A stretch of DNA of 42,699 nucleotides from Bacteroidales bacterium (GTDB lineage Bacteria > Bacteroidota > Bacteroidia > Bacteroidales > Bacteroidaceae): assembly GCA_004556745.1 (NCBI GenBank), contig SFFY01000023.1, positions 1 through 42,699 of the forward strand. The letters run 5' to 3'. Below the pieces are notes generated by a model that saw only the letters and a list, made by a program, of their open reading frames with translations, ran no database searches and was not told the DNA's origin. Position numbers and translations under genes: made by a program. This document shows, piece by piece, positions 25,052 through 33,678 of this stretch. Each line of letters begins with the position of its first letter. The first letter of the stretch is position 1.

Positions 25052-26647
25052 ATGACATTCCGCCGTTTCTCCCGGCGGCTCATCGTCGGCTTGGTTCTGC
25101 TGGTTGCAACCGCGCCGATGCGTGCCGCCTCAAAGGTGCCGCCGTTCATCCCAATGCCCAACAGTTTTGTGCAGGATGCCGCAGCACCTTTTGTGATTTC
25201 CCAAAGCAAGTCGTTTATCTCCGCCGACACCGCTCTGCTGCGCCCTGCCGCCGATGCGCTGCGCCGCGTGCTTAAAGAGCGCACGGGCATGGACATCGCC
25301 GTGGGCGGCAAAGGCACGAAGGGCCGCCTCACGCTCGCCATCGACACCGCCCTCCATGGCGCGGAGCACTATCGCCTTGCGGTTTCAAAGAAGGGACTGG
25401 CCATTACGGGCGCAACACCGGCCGCTGTGTTCCTTGGCGTGATGACACTCAACCAGCTGCTGCTTGCCGACCCGCACGAAGCAGAACTCGGCCGCATTCC
25501 TGCCGTAAGAATCGACGATGCACCGCGCTTCGCCCTGCGTGCACTGATGATTGACCCAGCACGTAACTTTTTGCCTGTCAAGGATGTGAAGCGTTTTATT
25601 GAAGTGATGGCAAAATATAAATATAATGCTTTGCAGTTGCACCTAACCGACGACCAAGGCTGGCGCATCGCGTTGAAATCTTATCCGCAACTGGCAGGTC
25701 AGCAGTCGTACTCCGCCGCCGATATCCGCGAAATCGTGGCGTACGCCGCCGAACATTATATCGACGTAATACCAGAACTTGACATCCCCGGCCATACCGC
25801 CGCCTTCCTTTCTGTATATCCCGAATTAGGTTGTACGCATCTGCAAAATGCGCCGATCAAGGTGGGCGAGACGGTGAACCGCATGCTCTGCGCTGCCAAC
25901 GACACGGTTTATACGGTCTACGATCGCATTCTCCGCGAAGTCGCCGCTCTTTTCCCGTCCCAGTATATCCATCTCGGCGGCGACGAAGCGGCTGTTCCCG
26001 CCAACTGGGAGCAGTGCCCGCGCTGCCGCGCCATGATGGAGCAAAAAGGTTATAAGCGGGCCTCGCAACTGATGATTCCCTTCTTCGAACGCATACTCTC
26101 TTCCGTGCGTGCTACCGGCAAAAAACCGATTATGTGGTGCGAACTAAACAATATATATCCGCCCGCCGATGACTACCTTTTTCCTTACCCACAAGATGTT
26201 ACGCTGGTTAGTTGGCGCGGAGGTTTAACGCCTACCTGCCTTTCCCTCACGGCGAAGAGCGGGCACAGGCTAATTATGGCGCCGGGCGAGCACGCTTACC
26301 TCGACTACCCGCAAATGCACCACGACCTGCCGGAATACAACAACTGGGGAATGCCCATCACCACGCTCGAACAAACCTATCGCTTCGATCCTGGCTACGG
26401 CCGTACGGCGGAAGAGCAGGCGCACGTATGGGGCGTGATGGGCACGCTCTGGGCAGAGGCAATGCCCGACATAAACCGCGTGACCTACATGGCTTATCCC
26501 CGCGCCTTGGCCTTGGCAGAGGCGGGCTGGACGCAAATGGAGCGGCGCGAGTGGGCGGACTTCACGCAGCGCCTCTATCCAAATCTCGACGAACTTATGC
26601 GCCTCGGCGTTTCCTTCCGCGTACCGTTTGAACTATCTGGTAAGTAG
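25052..26647 (+). CDS. Beta-N-acetylhexosaminidase, GH20
   Basis: This secreted or surface glycosidase removes terminal GlcNAc or GalNAc, often from host glycans or chitin fragments. The 531-residue protein has a signal peptide (about 1-26, ending MRAAS), a GH20b-like domain (about 30-150), then the TIM barrel. The barrel includes LHLTDDQGWRIALKSYPQL and the catalytic pair D311-E312 in HLGGDEA. WAEAMPDINRVTYMAYPRALALAEAGWT is the usual barrel end. No lipobox is evident. It begins 25 bases after panD and may be read from the same transcript, ending at 26687-26720. Confidence 0.95.
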   Translation: MTFRRFSRRLIVGLVLLVATAPMRAASKVPPFIPMPNSFVQDAAAPFVISQSKSFISADTALLRPAADALRRVLKERTGMDIAVGGKGTKGRLTLAIDTALHGAEHYRLAVSKKGLAITGATPAAVFLGVMTLNQLLLADPHEAELGRIPAVRIDDAPRFALRALMIDPARNFLPVKDVKRFIEVMAKYKYNALQLHLTDDQGWRIALKSYPQLAGQQSYSAADIREIVAYAAEHYIDVIPELDIPGHTAAFLSVYPELGCTHLQNAPIKVGETVNRMLCAANDTVYTVYDRILREVAALFPSQYIHLGGDEAAVPANWEQCPRCRAMMEQKGYKRASQLMIPFFERILSSVRATGKKPIMWCELNNIYPPADDYLFPYPQDVTLVSWRGGLTPTCLSLTAKSGHRLIMAPGEHAYLDYPQMHHDLPEYNNWGMPITTLEQTYRFDPGYGRTAEEQAHVWGVMGTLWAEAMPDINRVTYMAYPRALALAEAGWTQMERREWADFTQRLYPNLDELMRLGVSFRVPFELSGK

Positions 26648-26686
26648 GATTTTACTATCATATAGACATTCCGCTTTATTCGGTGT

Positions 26687-26720
26687 TAAGTGCCTGGAAG
26701 GCTGGCCTTCCAGGCACTTA
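26687..26720. terminator. Strong terminator-like hairpin after the GH20 gene
   Basis: TAAGTGCCTGGAAGGC and GCCTTCCAGGCACTTA form a perfect 16-bp stem around TG. No long T run follows directly, so it may be a processing hairpin as well as a terminator. Confidence 0.8.
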
Positions 26721-26776
26721 GCACTTTAATCATATACATATCTCATACAACCAAATAGTTTTCACTAAGATCATCT

Positions 26777-27050
26777 TTGCTGTCTGCGCAGACATTTTTT
26801 CTTGTCTGCGCAGATTTTTTTTATTATCACGGAGATAATTTCCATTATCTGCCTGATATTTTTTGTTACAAACTTTGTAACGGCCGTTACAAACTTGCTA
26901 ACACATGTTACAAACTTTGTAATACATGTTACAAACTTTGTAACAAAAAATATCTTATAGGATAGTAAAAAACATCTTGCTTATAATAAAAATTATCTCC
27001 GAGATAGTAAAAACTGTCTCGGAGATAATTGATACTGTCTGCGCAGATAC
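26777..27050. repeat. Nested inverted-repeat element with four 21-bp-period near-palindromes (locus 2)
   Basis: Units at 26865, 26886, 26907 and 26928 read GTTACAAACTTTGTAAC, GTTACAAACTTGCTAAC, GTTACAAACTTTGTAAT and GTTACAAACTTTGTAAC, with 4-base spacers. Read inverted, locus 1 (2039-2118) has the same order with the odd unit (TTGCTAAC) in the same place. Homology continues outside the core: GATATTTTTTGTTAC on one side, CTTATAGGA on the other. Shells of palindromes enclose the core: TCTGCGCAGA three times (outermost) and ATTATCTCCG/CGGAGATAAT. The region 26648-27117 has no gene. Confidence 0.85.
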
Positions 27051-27117
27051 ATTTTGCGCTCTTATATGATAGTTGCGACAATCACGTATGGGCGTGACTC
27101 CTAATATACGTAATAAA

Positions 27118-27321
27118 CTACTGTCCGCCCCAATAATAATCGCCGCCGCGCCATTCCGTAAAAGCCTCCTCGCCGCAAAGCGCGTGGTAGGCGAGGGGAG
27201 TGCCCGCGCTGTCGAAGTCTATAACCTGCATGGGCAACACCGTGCCGTCGGGCAGGTGCAGGCGGCGCACGGCGATGAATTTGCGCCTATTTGATGTCGG
27301 AATATTCTTTGCGCACATCAA
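27118..27321 (-). CDS. Small conserved protein of unknown function
   Basis: The 67-residue frame overlaps the end of the PorT-like gene by 35 bases. The middle and C-terminal part (RRLHLPDGTVLPMQVIDFDSAGTPLAYHALCGEEAFTEWRGGDYYW) looks like a real small fold. The pattern of an 'x-LPDG ... qVIDfD ... PLTEE-x-FTEW-x-GG' protein is familiar from Bacteroidales, though I cannot name the family. The start is ATG 27321 or 27318. No signal or membrane segment. Confidence 0.55.
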   Translation of the reverse strand: MMCAKNIPTSNRRKFIAVRRLHLPDGTVLPMQVIDFDSAGTPLAYHALCGEEAFTEWRGGDYYWGGQ

Positions 27322-28042
27322 AGAGATAGGTGAATTTCACTGCAATCGTGTTGTTGTTGCTTCGGCCGAAGACGTCCTTCTTGGCATTGTTGTAGAAATC
27401 TCCAAGGCCATAATAATATCGGCCTTCCAATACGAAATGGCCTATCTTCGTACTAAGTTCCAGACCCGCGCCGGCAGTAATGCCGTAGTCGATGCGCCGC
27501 TGCACGCCCAAGTCGTACTGGGCACATAGGCCGTTGGGGCGGTCAGGGAGGCCGGTGGCAGCGTCTACGGTCCAGACGGAACTGCGCTGTGACGCCTCGC
27601 TAAAACAATAGCCCACCTGCGGGCCGGCGAGGATAAAGCCCAGAACGCCGTTTTTCTCCTTGCCCCAACCCATTCGGGCGAGGAAAGGCAACTGGAGGTA
27701 GTTCATATTGCGCGCAAAGGTGTCGGGCAAAGGCTCGCCGTTGCCGTTGAGCACCTCTTCCTTCCAGCCAAGTTGCGCATAGTTAAGTTCTATCTGCAAG
27801 GCGCAGAGCGACTTGAAATATTTCTCGCTCGTCATGCGGAAGGTAACGCCGAACGAAGGACCGAGGTGCATCGTCTGCTTCACGGTCGGGTCGAACCCGA
27901 CGGTGTTGAGCATCACGCCGCCGTTTACGCCCAAGGCTATGGCGCGGCGCGCGGAACCCACCTGCGCTGAAAGGAGCGCGGGGAGGGCAAAAAACGAAAT
28001 AGCGAGTAGCGGTTTAAGGATCGTGGAGGAAAAGCGTATCAT
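27287..28042 (-). CDS. PorT-family outer membrane beta-barrel protein
   Basis: The 251-residue protein has a signal peptide (1-26, ending LLSAQ), followed by alternating hydrophobic strands of a small barrel: LGVNGGVMLNTVGFD, GPSFGVTFRM, ALQIELNYAQLGW, NYLQLPFLARMGWG, FILAGPQVGYCF and GITAGAGLEL. The pattern LQIELNYxQxGWK ... YLQLPxLAR is the PorT/OmpW-like hallmark. PorT in Porphyromonas is linked to type IX secretion, but many paralogues are not. The ATG overlaps the stop of the LysM gene as ATGA. Confidence 0.87.
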   Translation of the reverse strand: MIRFSSTILKPLLAISFFALPALLSAQVGSARRAIALGVNGGVMLNTVGFDPTVKQTMHLGPSFGVTFRMTSEKYFKSLCALQIELNYAQLGWKEEVLNGNGEPLPDTFARNMNYLQLPFLARMGWGKEKNGVLGFILAGPQVGYCFSEASQRSSVWTVDAATGLPDRPNGLCAQYDLGVQRRIDYGITAGAGLELSTKIGHFVLEGRYYYGLGDFYNNAKKDVFGRSNNNTIAVKFTYLFDVRKEYSDIK

Positions 28043-29661
28043 CGCGTTTTGGCGATTTTATCTATTTGCATATTAGGTTTATAGTGAATGAGCCAAGCGC
28101 TTTGGTTCACGTAGCCGCCCTGGTCGGAGACTTTGGCAAAGCGGAGGTCGCTTTGCAGGAACGGGAGTTGCTGGCGCTGGGCGGCATAAGCCTTGCCGTA
28201 GGCAGAAAGCCCGTTTACGAAGGCAAGGGCCGTGTCATAGCCGAGCGGGGCCATGCGGGGCGTAACCGTGAGGAGTTCGGCACCAAACCACTTCTTATAA
28301 TCTGCCTCAAAGGCCATGGCGGCCGAGGTGTAGGGATAATAGAAAGCCGTTGCGGCCACGTAGGTGTCGGAAGAGTAAAGTCCGTTGCGCAGGGCGGAGT
28401 TGGTGCTTGCTCGGTCGAGCCAAGTTTCGTAACCCAGCAGTGCGAGGGTAGTGCCCGAGGGCAGCGTTTGGCGCAACGCGGTGACCATGCTCTGCATACG
28501 CTGCTGCGTTTCGGCATCAGAGGCGTCCGTCACTATCAGATTGAACATGCCTTTTTTGATCACGTTTTTCACAACCGTTAGTTCCACAGAAGAAGGCAGC
28601 GCAATATGCTTGTAGCCGTCAATAACCACGCGCCGCGTAAGCGACGACGCAACGCTTTGCTTGTCGGCCTTGGCATCGCCCACGTTATGAGTAAGGAAAA
28701 TAATGTGCGTATTGTCCTTGTGAAAACTCGACGCAACAAGGTCGGTAATCATAGCAGCCTCGTTTTGCTGCGGTGCGTTGAGCATGAAAAGGCGCGGGCA
28801 GGTGGCAATCTGATGCACCTTTGAAGAAAACGGCACTAAGATTTTCGAGTCGCCGGGACTTAGCGCAATGGCCTCGCTCCAATGATCAGGATAGACCGGG
28901 CCTACGATGAGGTCGGCACCATGTGCGCCAACGCGCTGCATCACGCCGCGCAGGCTCTCGCCGGAGGCGGGCTCTTCGTAAATATGGAGCAGGACATTGC
29001 GCCCTTGTTTCTTGAGTTGATTGACGGCCAGCAACATGCCGCGCACGTACTCCGTGCTGCGCGTGGCCACAACGCCGCCGGCCTGCAAAGGCAGGATGAC
29101 AGAAATGTTTACCGAGGCAAGTCCTTTGGAAACAGTGGCGGCTGGGGCGGGCGTGTTGGCGGGAATGGTGACCGTGCGCCCTTTCTTCAATTTATATCCC
29201 GCCTCCTGCATCTCCGGGTTGGCGGCGATGAGCGCATCGACCGTGATGCCGTGTGCACGGGCTATGCTCCAAAGCGTTTCGCCCTTCTGCACCTTATAAC
29301 TGACGGGCGCGGTGCGTGGCTGCGTGCCGGCGGGAGCGGGAGCGGTTGGCGTAGATGCCGGCACGTCGCCCACGGCGGAGGTGCTTACCGACAAGGGTAG
29401 AGCGATGCGAACCGTTTGCCCCGCTTTCAGAGGTTCGGATTTGAGAATAGGATTGCGCTCAATGATTTCGTCGATACTGACGCCGTAATCGTGAGATAGT
29501 TTGTAGAGGGTTTCCCCCTTTTTCACCTCATGGGTCACTACCTTTTGCGTCTGCGCCCCGACGGAGAGCGAACAGGCGGGGCAGAAAAGCGTAAGCGCGA
29601 GGACGCAGCGCATGATGCGGCTCCGCACGGCAGCGGATAAGTTGTGCGTGATAGTTGACAT
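28039..29661 (-). CDS. LysM and periplasmic-binding-protein type 1 domain protein
   Basis: The 540-residue protein has an N-terminal signal (a start at residue 17, MRCVLALTLFC, is also possible), then two LysM repeats, THEVKKGETLYKLSHDYGVS (about 44-90) and SYKVQKGETLWSIARAHGIT (about 121-168). After a short linker comes a type-1 periplasmic-binding fold (about 180-535), starting NISVILPLQAGG and including LIVGPVYPDHWSEAIAL. LysM binds peptidoglycan, so this is an envelope-anchored ligand or lipoprotein-sensor type protein. It is reminiscent of LpoA-like PBP1 folds, but that is inference. Co-transcribed with the PorT-like gene. Confidence 0.88.
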   Translation of the reverse strand: MSTITHNLSAAVRSRIMRCVLALTLFCPACSLSVGAQTQKVVTHEVKKGETLYKLSHDYGVSIDEIIERNPILKSEPLKAGQTVRIALPLSVSTSAVGDVPASTPTAPAPAGTQPRTAPVSYKVQKGETLWSIARAHGITVDALIAANPEMQEAGYKLKKGRTVTIPANTPAPAATVSKGLASVNISVILPLQAGGVVATRSTEYVRGMLLAVNQLKKQGRNVLLHIYEEPASGESLRGVMQRVGAHGADLIVGPVYPDHWSEAIALSPGDSKILVPFSSKVHQIATCPRLFMLNAPQQNEAAMITDLVASSFHKDNTHIIFLTHNVGDAKADKQSVASSLTRRVVIDGYKHIALPSSVELTVVKNVIKKGMFNLIVTDASDAETQQRMQSMVTALRQTLPSGTTLALLGYETWLDRASTNSALRNGLYSSDTYVAATAFYYPYTSAAMAFEADYKKWFGAELLTVTPRMAPLGYDTALAFVNGLSAYGKAYAAQRQQLPFLQSDLRFAKVSDQGGYVNQSAWLIHYKPNMQIDKIAKTR

Positions 29662-29706
29662 ATTATTCTTGCGGCCCGAAAGAAAGCCGTTCTAATCGTG
29701 TAAATC

Positions 29707-29780
29707 TTTGCAAAGATAGTGCACGGCGAGAGCAATAAAGTTTTACTTTGATTGCCGAGCCGCCGTCTATCTTATGCAAA
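29707..29780. repeat. GCAAAGATAG hairpin repeat, copy B
   Basis: Ends TTTGCAAAGATAG and CTATCTTATGCAAA form the stem; the interior GTGCACGGCGAGAGCAATAA and GATTGCCGAGCCGCCG match copy A at 3999-4081. It lies in the gap between the divergent LysM and PD40-like genes, which must also contain both promoters. Confidence 0.82.
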
Positions 29781-29886
29781 AATACAAAAAATAGGGGCTT
29801 TCCTATAAGATATTCGCAATAAATAAGTATTTTTGAAGCAAAATTCAGCAACTAATAGAGTTATCCAAACGCATATCTCACGAAAA

Positions 29887-31191
29887 ATGAAAGATCTCGC
29901 CAAATATTTCGTCCTTTTGGCAGCGGCCTTGCTGCTCTTTCCCTCCACAGCCGAAGCGCAAAAGCGCGGCGCGAAAAAGAAAACCGCGAAAACAGAGTAT
30001 AATTCAGAAGCAGAATTGGCCAAAGCCAAGGAACTCTTCGACGCCTATGCCTTCGACGAGGCCGTAGAGCAACTCGAAACGGCTATTGAGAAAGGGAAAA
30101 AGGCCGAAGCAGACGTGAGCAAGGAAGAAGCCCTGCTGCAAAAAGCGCAGATCGGCGCGGAAATGCTGCCCGGTACGGAGCGCGTGGTGTTTATCGACAG
30201 CACTGTGGTGGACAGCAAAGACGTGCTTGGTGTCATGAGGCTGTCACCCGAATGCGGCAAACTGGCTGCACTGGCGGTCATCGTGAAAAATGCAGCCTGG
30301 GCGCGCGAACTGGCCCCGGCTCCCGCTTATGTGAACCAATTTGGCGATAAACTGCTGCTGGCTTATCCCGACTCCGACGGCGTGAAGCGCATCGCCTCAT
30401 CGTTCAAACTCGGCGACGGCTGGACAACCCCGAAACACCTGGACGGCATGTCGGGTGTAAAGGGCGAGCAAAACTTTCCTTATCTGCTCGCTGACGGCGT
30501 GACGCTCTATTTTGCCAAAGCAGACGAGGAGGGACTCGGCGGCTACGACCTGTTTATCACGCGCTACGACACACAGACCAAGGCATTCCTGAAAGCCGAA
30601 AATATGGGATTTCCGTTCAACTCGCCTGCCAACGACTACTTCTGCGTCATTGACGAAACCTTAGGCATAGGCTATCTGGCCTCCGACCGCAACCAGCCGC
30701 AAGGAAAAGTGTGCATCTATCGCTTTATTCCGAACAGCACGCGCGACACTTATCAACTGACGGACAAGAATGCGGTACAAGTGCGCCGCGCCGCACGCAT
30801 CGCTTCGCTTGCCGAAAGCCAGAAGGGACAGACGGCGCAGATTGACGCCGCTTTCAACCGTCTGCGCAAGTCGATGGCGACAGATGCAACGAGCCGCACG
30901 GCAAAGATTCACCGCTTTATCATAAACGATGACATCGTTTATACCTCACTCGCAGAATTCAAAAGCCCCAACGCGCGGCTCATAGCATCGGACTTGGCGC
31001 AAATACAGGCGCAAATCAAAAACCAACAGGAACTGCTGGAAAACCTGCGCATGCAATGGGGCGCGGGCAACCACAGCGAGCAACTCAAACAGAGCATCGA
31101 GGAACTGGCATACAGAATGTTTCAAGCGCAAAAGAAAGTAAACAACATGGCCAAGAATATGCGCAAGGCAGAACTTGGACAAGATAAATAA
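29887..31191 (+). CDS. Secreted PD40/WD40-like beta-propeller protein with coiled-coil tail
   Basis: The start at 29887 (MKDLAKYFVLLAAALLLFPSTAEAQ) gives a clean signal peptide and 434 residues. An earlier in-frame start at 29833 adds an unlikely extension. After a basic linker (KRGAKKKTAKTE) comes a short helical TPR-like part (about 40-85). A beta-propeller-like middle follows (about 110-310: LLAYPDSDGVKR, FPYLLADGVTLYFAKADEEGLGGYDLFIT, GYLASDRNQPQGKVCIY), then a helical coiled-coil end (about 370-430). The family appears in Bacteroidetes envelopes. No function can be given. Confidence 0.75.
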   Translation: MKDLAKYFVLLAAALLLFPSTAEAQKRGAKKKTAKTEYNSEAELAKAKELFDAYAFDEAVEQLETAIEKGKKAEADVSKEEALLQKAQIGAEMLPGTERVVFIDSTVVDSKDVLGVMRLSPECGKLAALAVIVKNAAWARELAPAPAYVNQFGDKLLLAYPDSDGVKRIASSFKLGDGWTTPKHLDGMSGVKGEQNFPYLLADGVTLYFAKADEEGLGGYDLFITRYDTQTKAFLKAENMGFPFNSPANDYFCVIDETLGIGYLASDRNQPQGKVCIYRFIPNSTRDTYQLTDKNAVQVRRAARIASLAESQKGQTAQIDAAFNRLRKSMATDATSRTAKIHRFIINDDIVYTSLAEFKSPNARLIASDLAQIQAQIKNQQELLENLRMQWGAGNHSEQLKQSIEELAYRMFQAQKKVNNMAKNMRKAELGQDK

Positions 31192-31202
31192 CAAGCACAT
31201 TT

Positions 31203-32123
31203 ATGGAAAAGCAATATTCGCAAAAGGCAAGTACAGCCGAAGACTTCAAAGAAAGTATACACGAGAGCGAACTCATTATCAACCCCGACGGCAGCATCTT
31301 CCATTTGCACGTCAAGCCGGAACAGTTGGCCGACAAAATTATCCTCGTAGGCGACCCCGGGCGCGTGCCTCTCGTGGCGCAGCATTTCGAAACAAAGGAA
31401 TGTGATGTGCAGTCGCGCGAGTTCCGCACCATAACGGGCACTTATCAGGGAAAGCGCATCACGGTGCTTTCCACCGGCATCGGCTGCGACAACATCGACA
31501 TCGTGATGAACGAGTTGGACGCGCTGGCAAACATCGACTTCAAGACGCGCACCATCAAGCCCAATCTGCGCACGCTCGAAATAGTACGCCTCGGCACTTG
31601 CGGAGGTCTGCAGCCCAACACGCCGGAAGGCACGTTCGTGGCTTCTGAAATCAGCATCGGTTTCGACGGGCTGCTGAATTTTTATGCCGGGCGCGACGAA
31701 GTGTGTGACAAGGAACTCGAAACGGCCTTCCTGAAACATCAGGGCTGGCACGGTTGGCAATGCATCGCACACCCGTATGCCGTGCACGCTGACGCAGAAC
31801 TCACCGACCGCATCGCCAGCACGGACATGGTGCGCGGCATCACCGTGGCTTGCGGCGGCTTCTACGGACCGCAAGGACGCCGGCTACGCCTGCCTTTGGC
31901 AGATGCAGAGGCAAACGAGAAAATAATGTCGTTTGACTACAACGGACATCGCATCACCAATTTTGAAATGGAGAGCAGCGCTCTCGCCGGCTTGTCGCTC
32001 CTGCTCGGGCACAAGGCAACCACTTGCTGCATGGTTATCGCCAACCGACTCGCAGGAAAAGCCAACCCCAACTATAAAAACTCTATCGACTCGCTCATAA
32101 AACTCGTGGTCGAAAGGATTTAA
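31203..32123 (+). CDS. Nucleoside phosphorylase (uridine phosphorylase-like)
   Basis: The 306-residue protein has the NP-I fold: DKIILVGDPGRVPLVAQHF near residue 45, VLSTGIGCDNIDIVMNEL near 82, IVRLGTCGGLQP near 130, and ITNFEMESSALAGLS near 248. The latter includes the Glu that contacts ribose. This matches uridine phosphorylase or related nucleoside phosphorylases, which split nucleosides with phosphate for salvage. The exact base preference cannot be fixed from sequence. It begins 11 bases after the PD40-like gene. Confidence 0.92.
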   Translation: MEKQYSQKASTAEDFKESIHESELIINPDGSIFHLHVKPEQLADKIILVGDPGRVPLVAQHFETKECDVQSREFRTITGTYQGKRITVLSTGIGCDNIDIVMNELDALANIDFKTRTIKPNLRTLEIVRLGTCGGLQPNTPEGTFVASEISIGFDGLLNFYAGRDEVCDKELETAFLKHQGWHGWQCIAHPYAVHADAELTDRIASTDMVRGITVACGGFYGPQGRRLRLPLADAEANEKIMSFDYNGHRITNFEMESSALAGLSLLLGHKATTCCMVIANRLAGKANPNYKNSIDSLIKLVVERI

Positions 32124-32229
32124 GGAAGGCTGCGTATATATATAATATTGTGTGCTGCCTGAAAAACGATGACCCACGGCAGGGAAAATAGATTTTCACG
32201 TAAAATAATCGCATTTTTTCAGGGAAACG

Positions 32230-32260
32230 TTTGGTATATTAAAAATAAGTTGTACCTTTG
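32230..32260 (+). promoter_or_regulatory. Bacteroidota-type promoter of the Gly-Leu-Leu-Gly tRNA operon
   Basis: TTTG at 32230-32233 and TACCTTTG at 32253-32260 are separated by exactly 19 bases, matching TTTG-N19-TAnnTTTG. The first tRNA starts 28 bases later. Confidence 0.88.
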
Positions 32261-32288
32261 CACCGCGTTTGAGAGAAAGCGCAGCAAC

Positions 32289-32361
32289 GCGGAAATAGCT
32301 CAGTTGGTAGAGCACAACCTTGCCAAGGTTGGGGTCGCGAGTTCGAGTCTCGTTTTCCGCT
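32289..32361 (+). tRNA. tRNA-Gly(GCC), copy 1
   Basis: Acceptor GCGGAAA pairs with TTTCCGC. The anticodon stem-loop is CAACC-TTGCCAA-GGTTG, with anticodon GCC. The T arm is GCGAG-TTCGAGT-CTCGT. Discriminator T. The same sequence occurs at 32653-32725. Confidence 0.96.
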
Positions 32362-32391
32362 CACTTATTGAACAAAATGACTCTACAAAAA

Positions 32392-32474
32392 GCCCAGGTG
32401 GCGGAATGGTAGACGCGCCAGTTTCAGGTACTGGTGTCAGCAATGACGTGCAGGTTCGAGTCCTGTTCTGGGCA
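32392..32474 (+). tRNA. tRNA-Leu(CAG)
   Basis: Acceptor GCCCAGG pairs with TCTGGGC and the discriminator is A. The anticodon stem-loop is CCAGT-TTCAGGT-ACTGG, anticodon CAG. A long variable arm (GTGTCAGCAATGACGT) is typical of leucine tRNAs. The 3' CCA is not fully encoded. Confidence 0.95.
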
Positions 32475-32563
32475 CTGCAAAACGGGCTTGGCTGCACAAG
32501 GGAAAACCTAATTGCAAGTACTTCCGTAAGCAACGGTTTGAGTCATTATTACAAGAAAAGAAT

Positions 32564-32647
32564 GGAGAGGTGGCGGAATTGGTAGACGCGCTACTTTGAG
32601 GGGGTAGTGTCAATTGCGACGTGGGAGTTCGAGTCTCCTCCTCTTCA
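32564..32647 (+). tRNA. tRNA-Leu(GAG)
   Basis: Acceptor GGAGAGG pairs with CCTCTTC (with one G-T pair). The anticodon loop TTGAGGG gives anticodon GAG. A long variable arm GTGTCAATTGCGACGT and the T arm GGGAG-TTCGAGT-CTCCT follow. Confidence 0.94.
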
Positions 32648-32652
32648 CTTTT

Positions 32653-32725
32653 GCGGAAATAGCTCAGTTGGTAGAGCACAACCTTGCCAAGGTTGGGGTC
32701 GCGAGTTCGAGTCTCGTTTTCCGCT
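32653..32725 (+). tRNA. tRNA-Gly(GCC), copy 2
   Basis: Identical in all 73 bases to the tRNA at 32289-32361, including two following bases. It starts five bases after the Leu(GAG) gene and is the last tRNA of the operon. Confidence 0.96.
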
Positions 32726-32743
32726 CAACAATTTATAATGAAT

Positions 32744-32787
32744 AATGACAGCTTTGAGGGGATACTGAAAAGCTGTCATTTTTTTTG
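32744..32787 (+). terminator. Terminator of the tRNA operon
   Basis: AATGACAGCTTT and AAAGCTGTCATT form a perfect 12-bp stem, followed by a run of eight T. It lies directly before the start of the next gene (32796), which therefore depends on another promoter or on read-through. Confidence 0.9.
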
Positions 32788-32795
32788 ATACGTAT

Positions 32796-33422
32796 ATGAA
32801 CATCTACGCACGTTATTTCGACCAGGACACGATTGCTTATACTTTCGACGAGCTCATGGATTTCCTTACCTCTATCCCGGAAATCCCTATCAACCAACGC
32901 ATGGTAGACGATTTGCGTGCCTACGTAGAAAGCGACATGCCTTATCCCAAGCGCTACAAGATTCGTCCGCGCGTCTATTTTATACTTATCAAGACAGACG
33001 CCGCAAATATGGAAGAATTTAAGGCACGGCATAAGGCTAACGCTACGCAAAACAATTATACGCCGCAGCCGCAGCAGCAAACGAACGAACTGAACCTCGT
33101 GCAACGCAAGGAACTGCGCATGGCAGAGCTTACAGCAGAAGAAGAAGGCTGGTACGAAGGAACCGTAACATTCAAACGAGTTATTCAAATTCCTGAGACT
33201 GCAAAGTTTTGCTATCAAGACACAACTTTCTCTGCCTTGGTAAAAGCCAATTCCGGCTTTGAGTGTTACACGCGCATTATCGACCACCTGCGCAACCGTA
33301 TAGACGTGGATCAGCGCAGCCAGTTCCCTTCCGTTAAAGGCAACAGCTTTAACTTTCGCTACGTTGGCAAAGAAATAAATCCGGCAGATTACGCCCGCGA
33401 AACGGCGAACGGGAACTTCTGA
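32796..33422 (+). CDS. Hypothetical protein between two tRNA loci
   Basis: The 208-residue frame has a soluble, mixed-charge composition with a Gln/Pro-rich linker near residues 88-100 (NYTPQPQQQTNE) that seems to separate two domains. The C-terminal half has repeated aromatic and basic residues (FPSVKGNSFNFRYVGKEI). I recognise no family, signal or membrane segment. Codon usage looks like that of neighbouring chromosomal genes. Only nine bases separate it from the tRNA terminator. Confidence 0.75.
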   Translation: MNIYARYFDQDTIAYTFDELMDFLTSIPEIPINQRMVDDLRAYVESDMPYPKRYKIRPRVYFILIKTDAANMEEFKARHKANATQNNYTPQPQQQTNELNLVQRKELRMAELTAEEEGWYEGTVTFKRVIQIPETAKFCYQDTTFSALVKANSGFECYTRIIDHLRNRIDVDQRSQFPSVKGNSFNFRYVGKEINPADYARETANGNF

Positions 33423-33469
33423 TTTACCGCGCCTCGCAGCATCTTGCAAGCCATTATTAGCAGTTGCGC

Positions 33470-33500
33470 TTTGCAGCGTAAAAAGAATTCAGTAACTTTG
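33470..33500 (+). promoter_or_regulatory. Promoter of tRNA-Arg
   Basis: TTTG (33470-33473) and TAACTTTG (33493-33500) are separated by exactly 19 bases, a perfect TTTG-N19-TAnnTTTG, 16 bases before the tRNA. Confidence 0.88.
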
Positions 33501-33516
33501 CACTGCATTTGCAAAA

Positions 33517-33591
33517 GGTTCCGTAGCTCAGTAGGATTAGAGCAACGCCCTTCTAAGGCGTGGGTCTTGGGTTCGAACCCCAACGGAATCA
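33517..33591 (+). tRNA. tRNA-Arg(TCT)
   Basis: Acceptor GGTTCCG pairs with CGGAATC with one G-T pair, discriminator A. The anticodon stem-loop is CGCCC-TTCTAAG-GCG-type, with anticodon TCT. The T arm is TTGGG-TTCGAAC-CCCAA. It is the last chromosomal-type gene before the prophage-like block, so its 3' end is a possible integration target, but no repeat of it is seen in the window. Confidence 0.94.
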
Positions 33592-33642
33592 CGGTATGAG
33601 CCAAAGCCGCGTGCATGGCTCGAACCTCCAACTAAATGCCAC

Positions 33643-33678
33643 AAAAAGGGTACAACTTTCAAGGTTGTACCCTTTTTT
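33643..33678. terminator. Terminator after tRNA-Arg
   Basis: GGGTACAAC and GTTGTACCC arms flanked by an A tract and a T tract form a strong hairpin that can work in both directions. It lies between tRNA-Arg and the leftward nuclease-like gene, and could stop both. Confidence 0.88.

Noticed and set aside
33571..33591. attL at the tRNA-Arg 3' end
   Set aside because: Its 3' end is not repeated elsewhere in the window, and no integrase is in view. Integration here is only possible, not supported.
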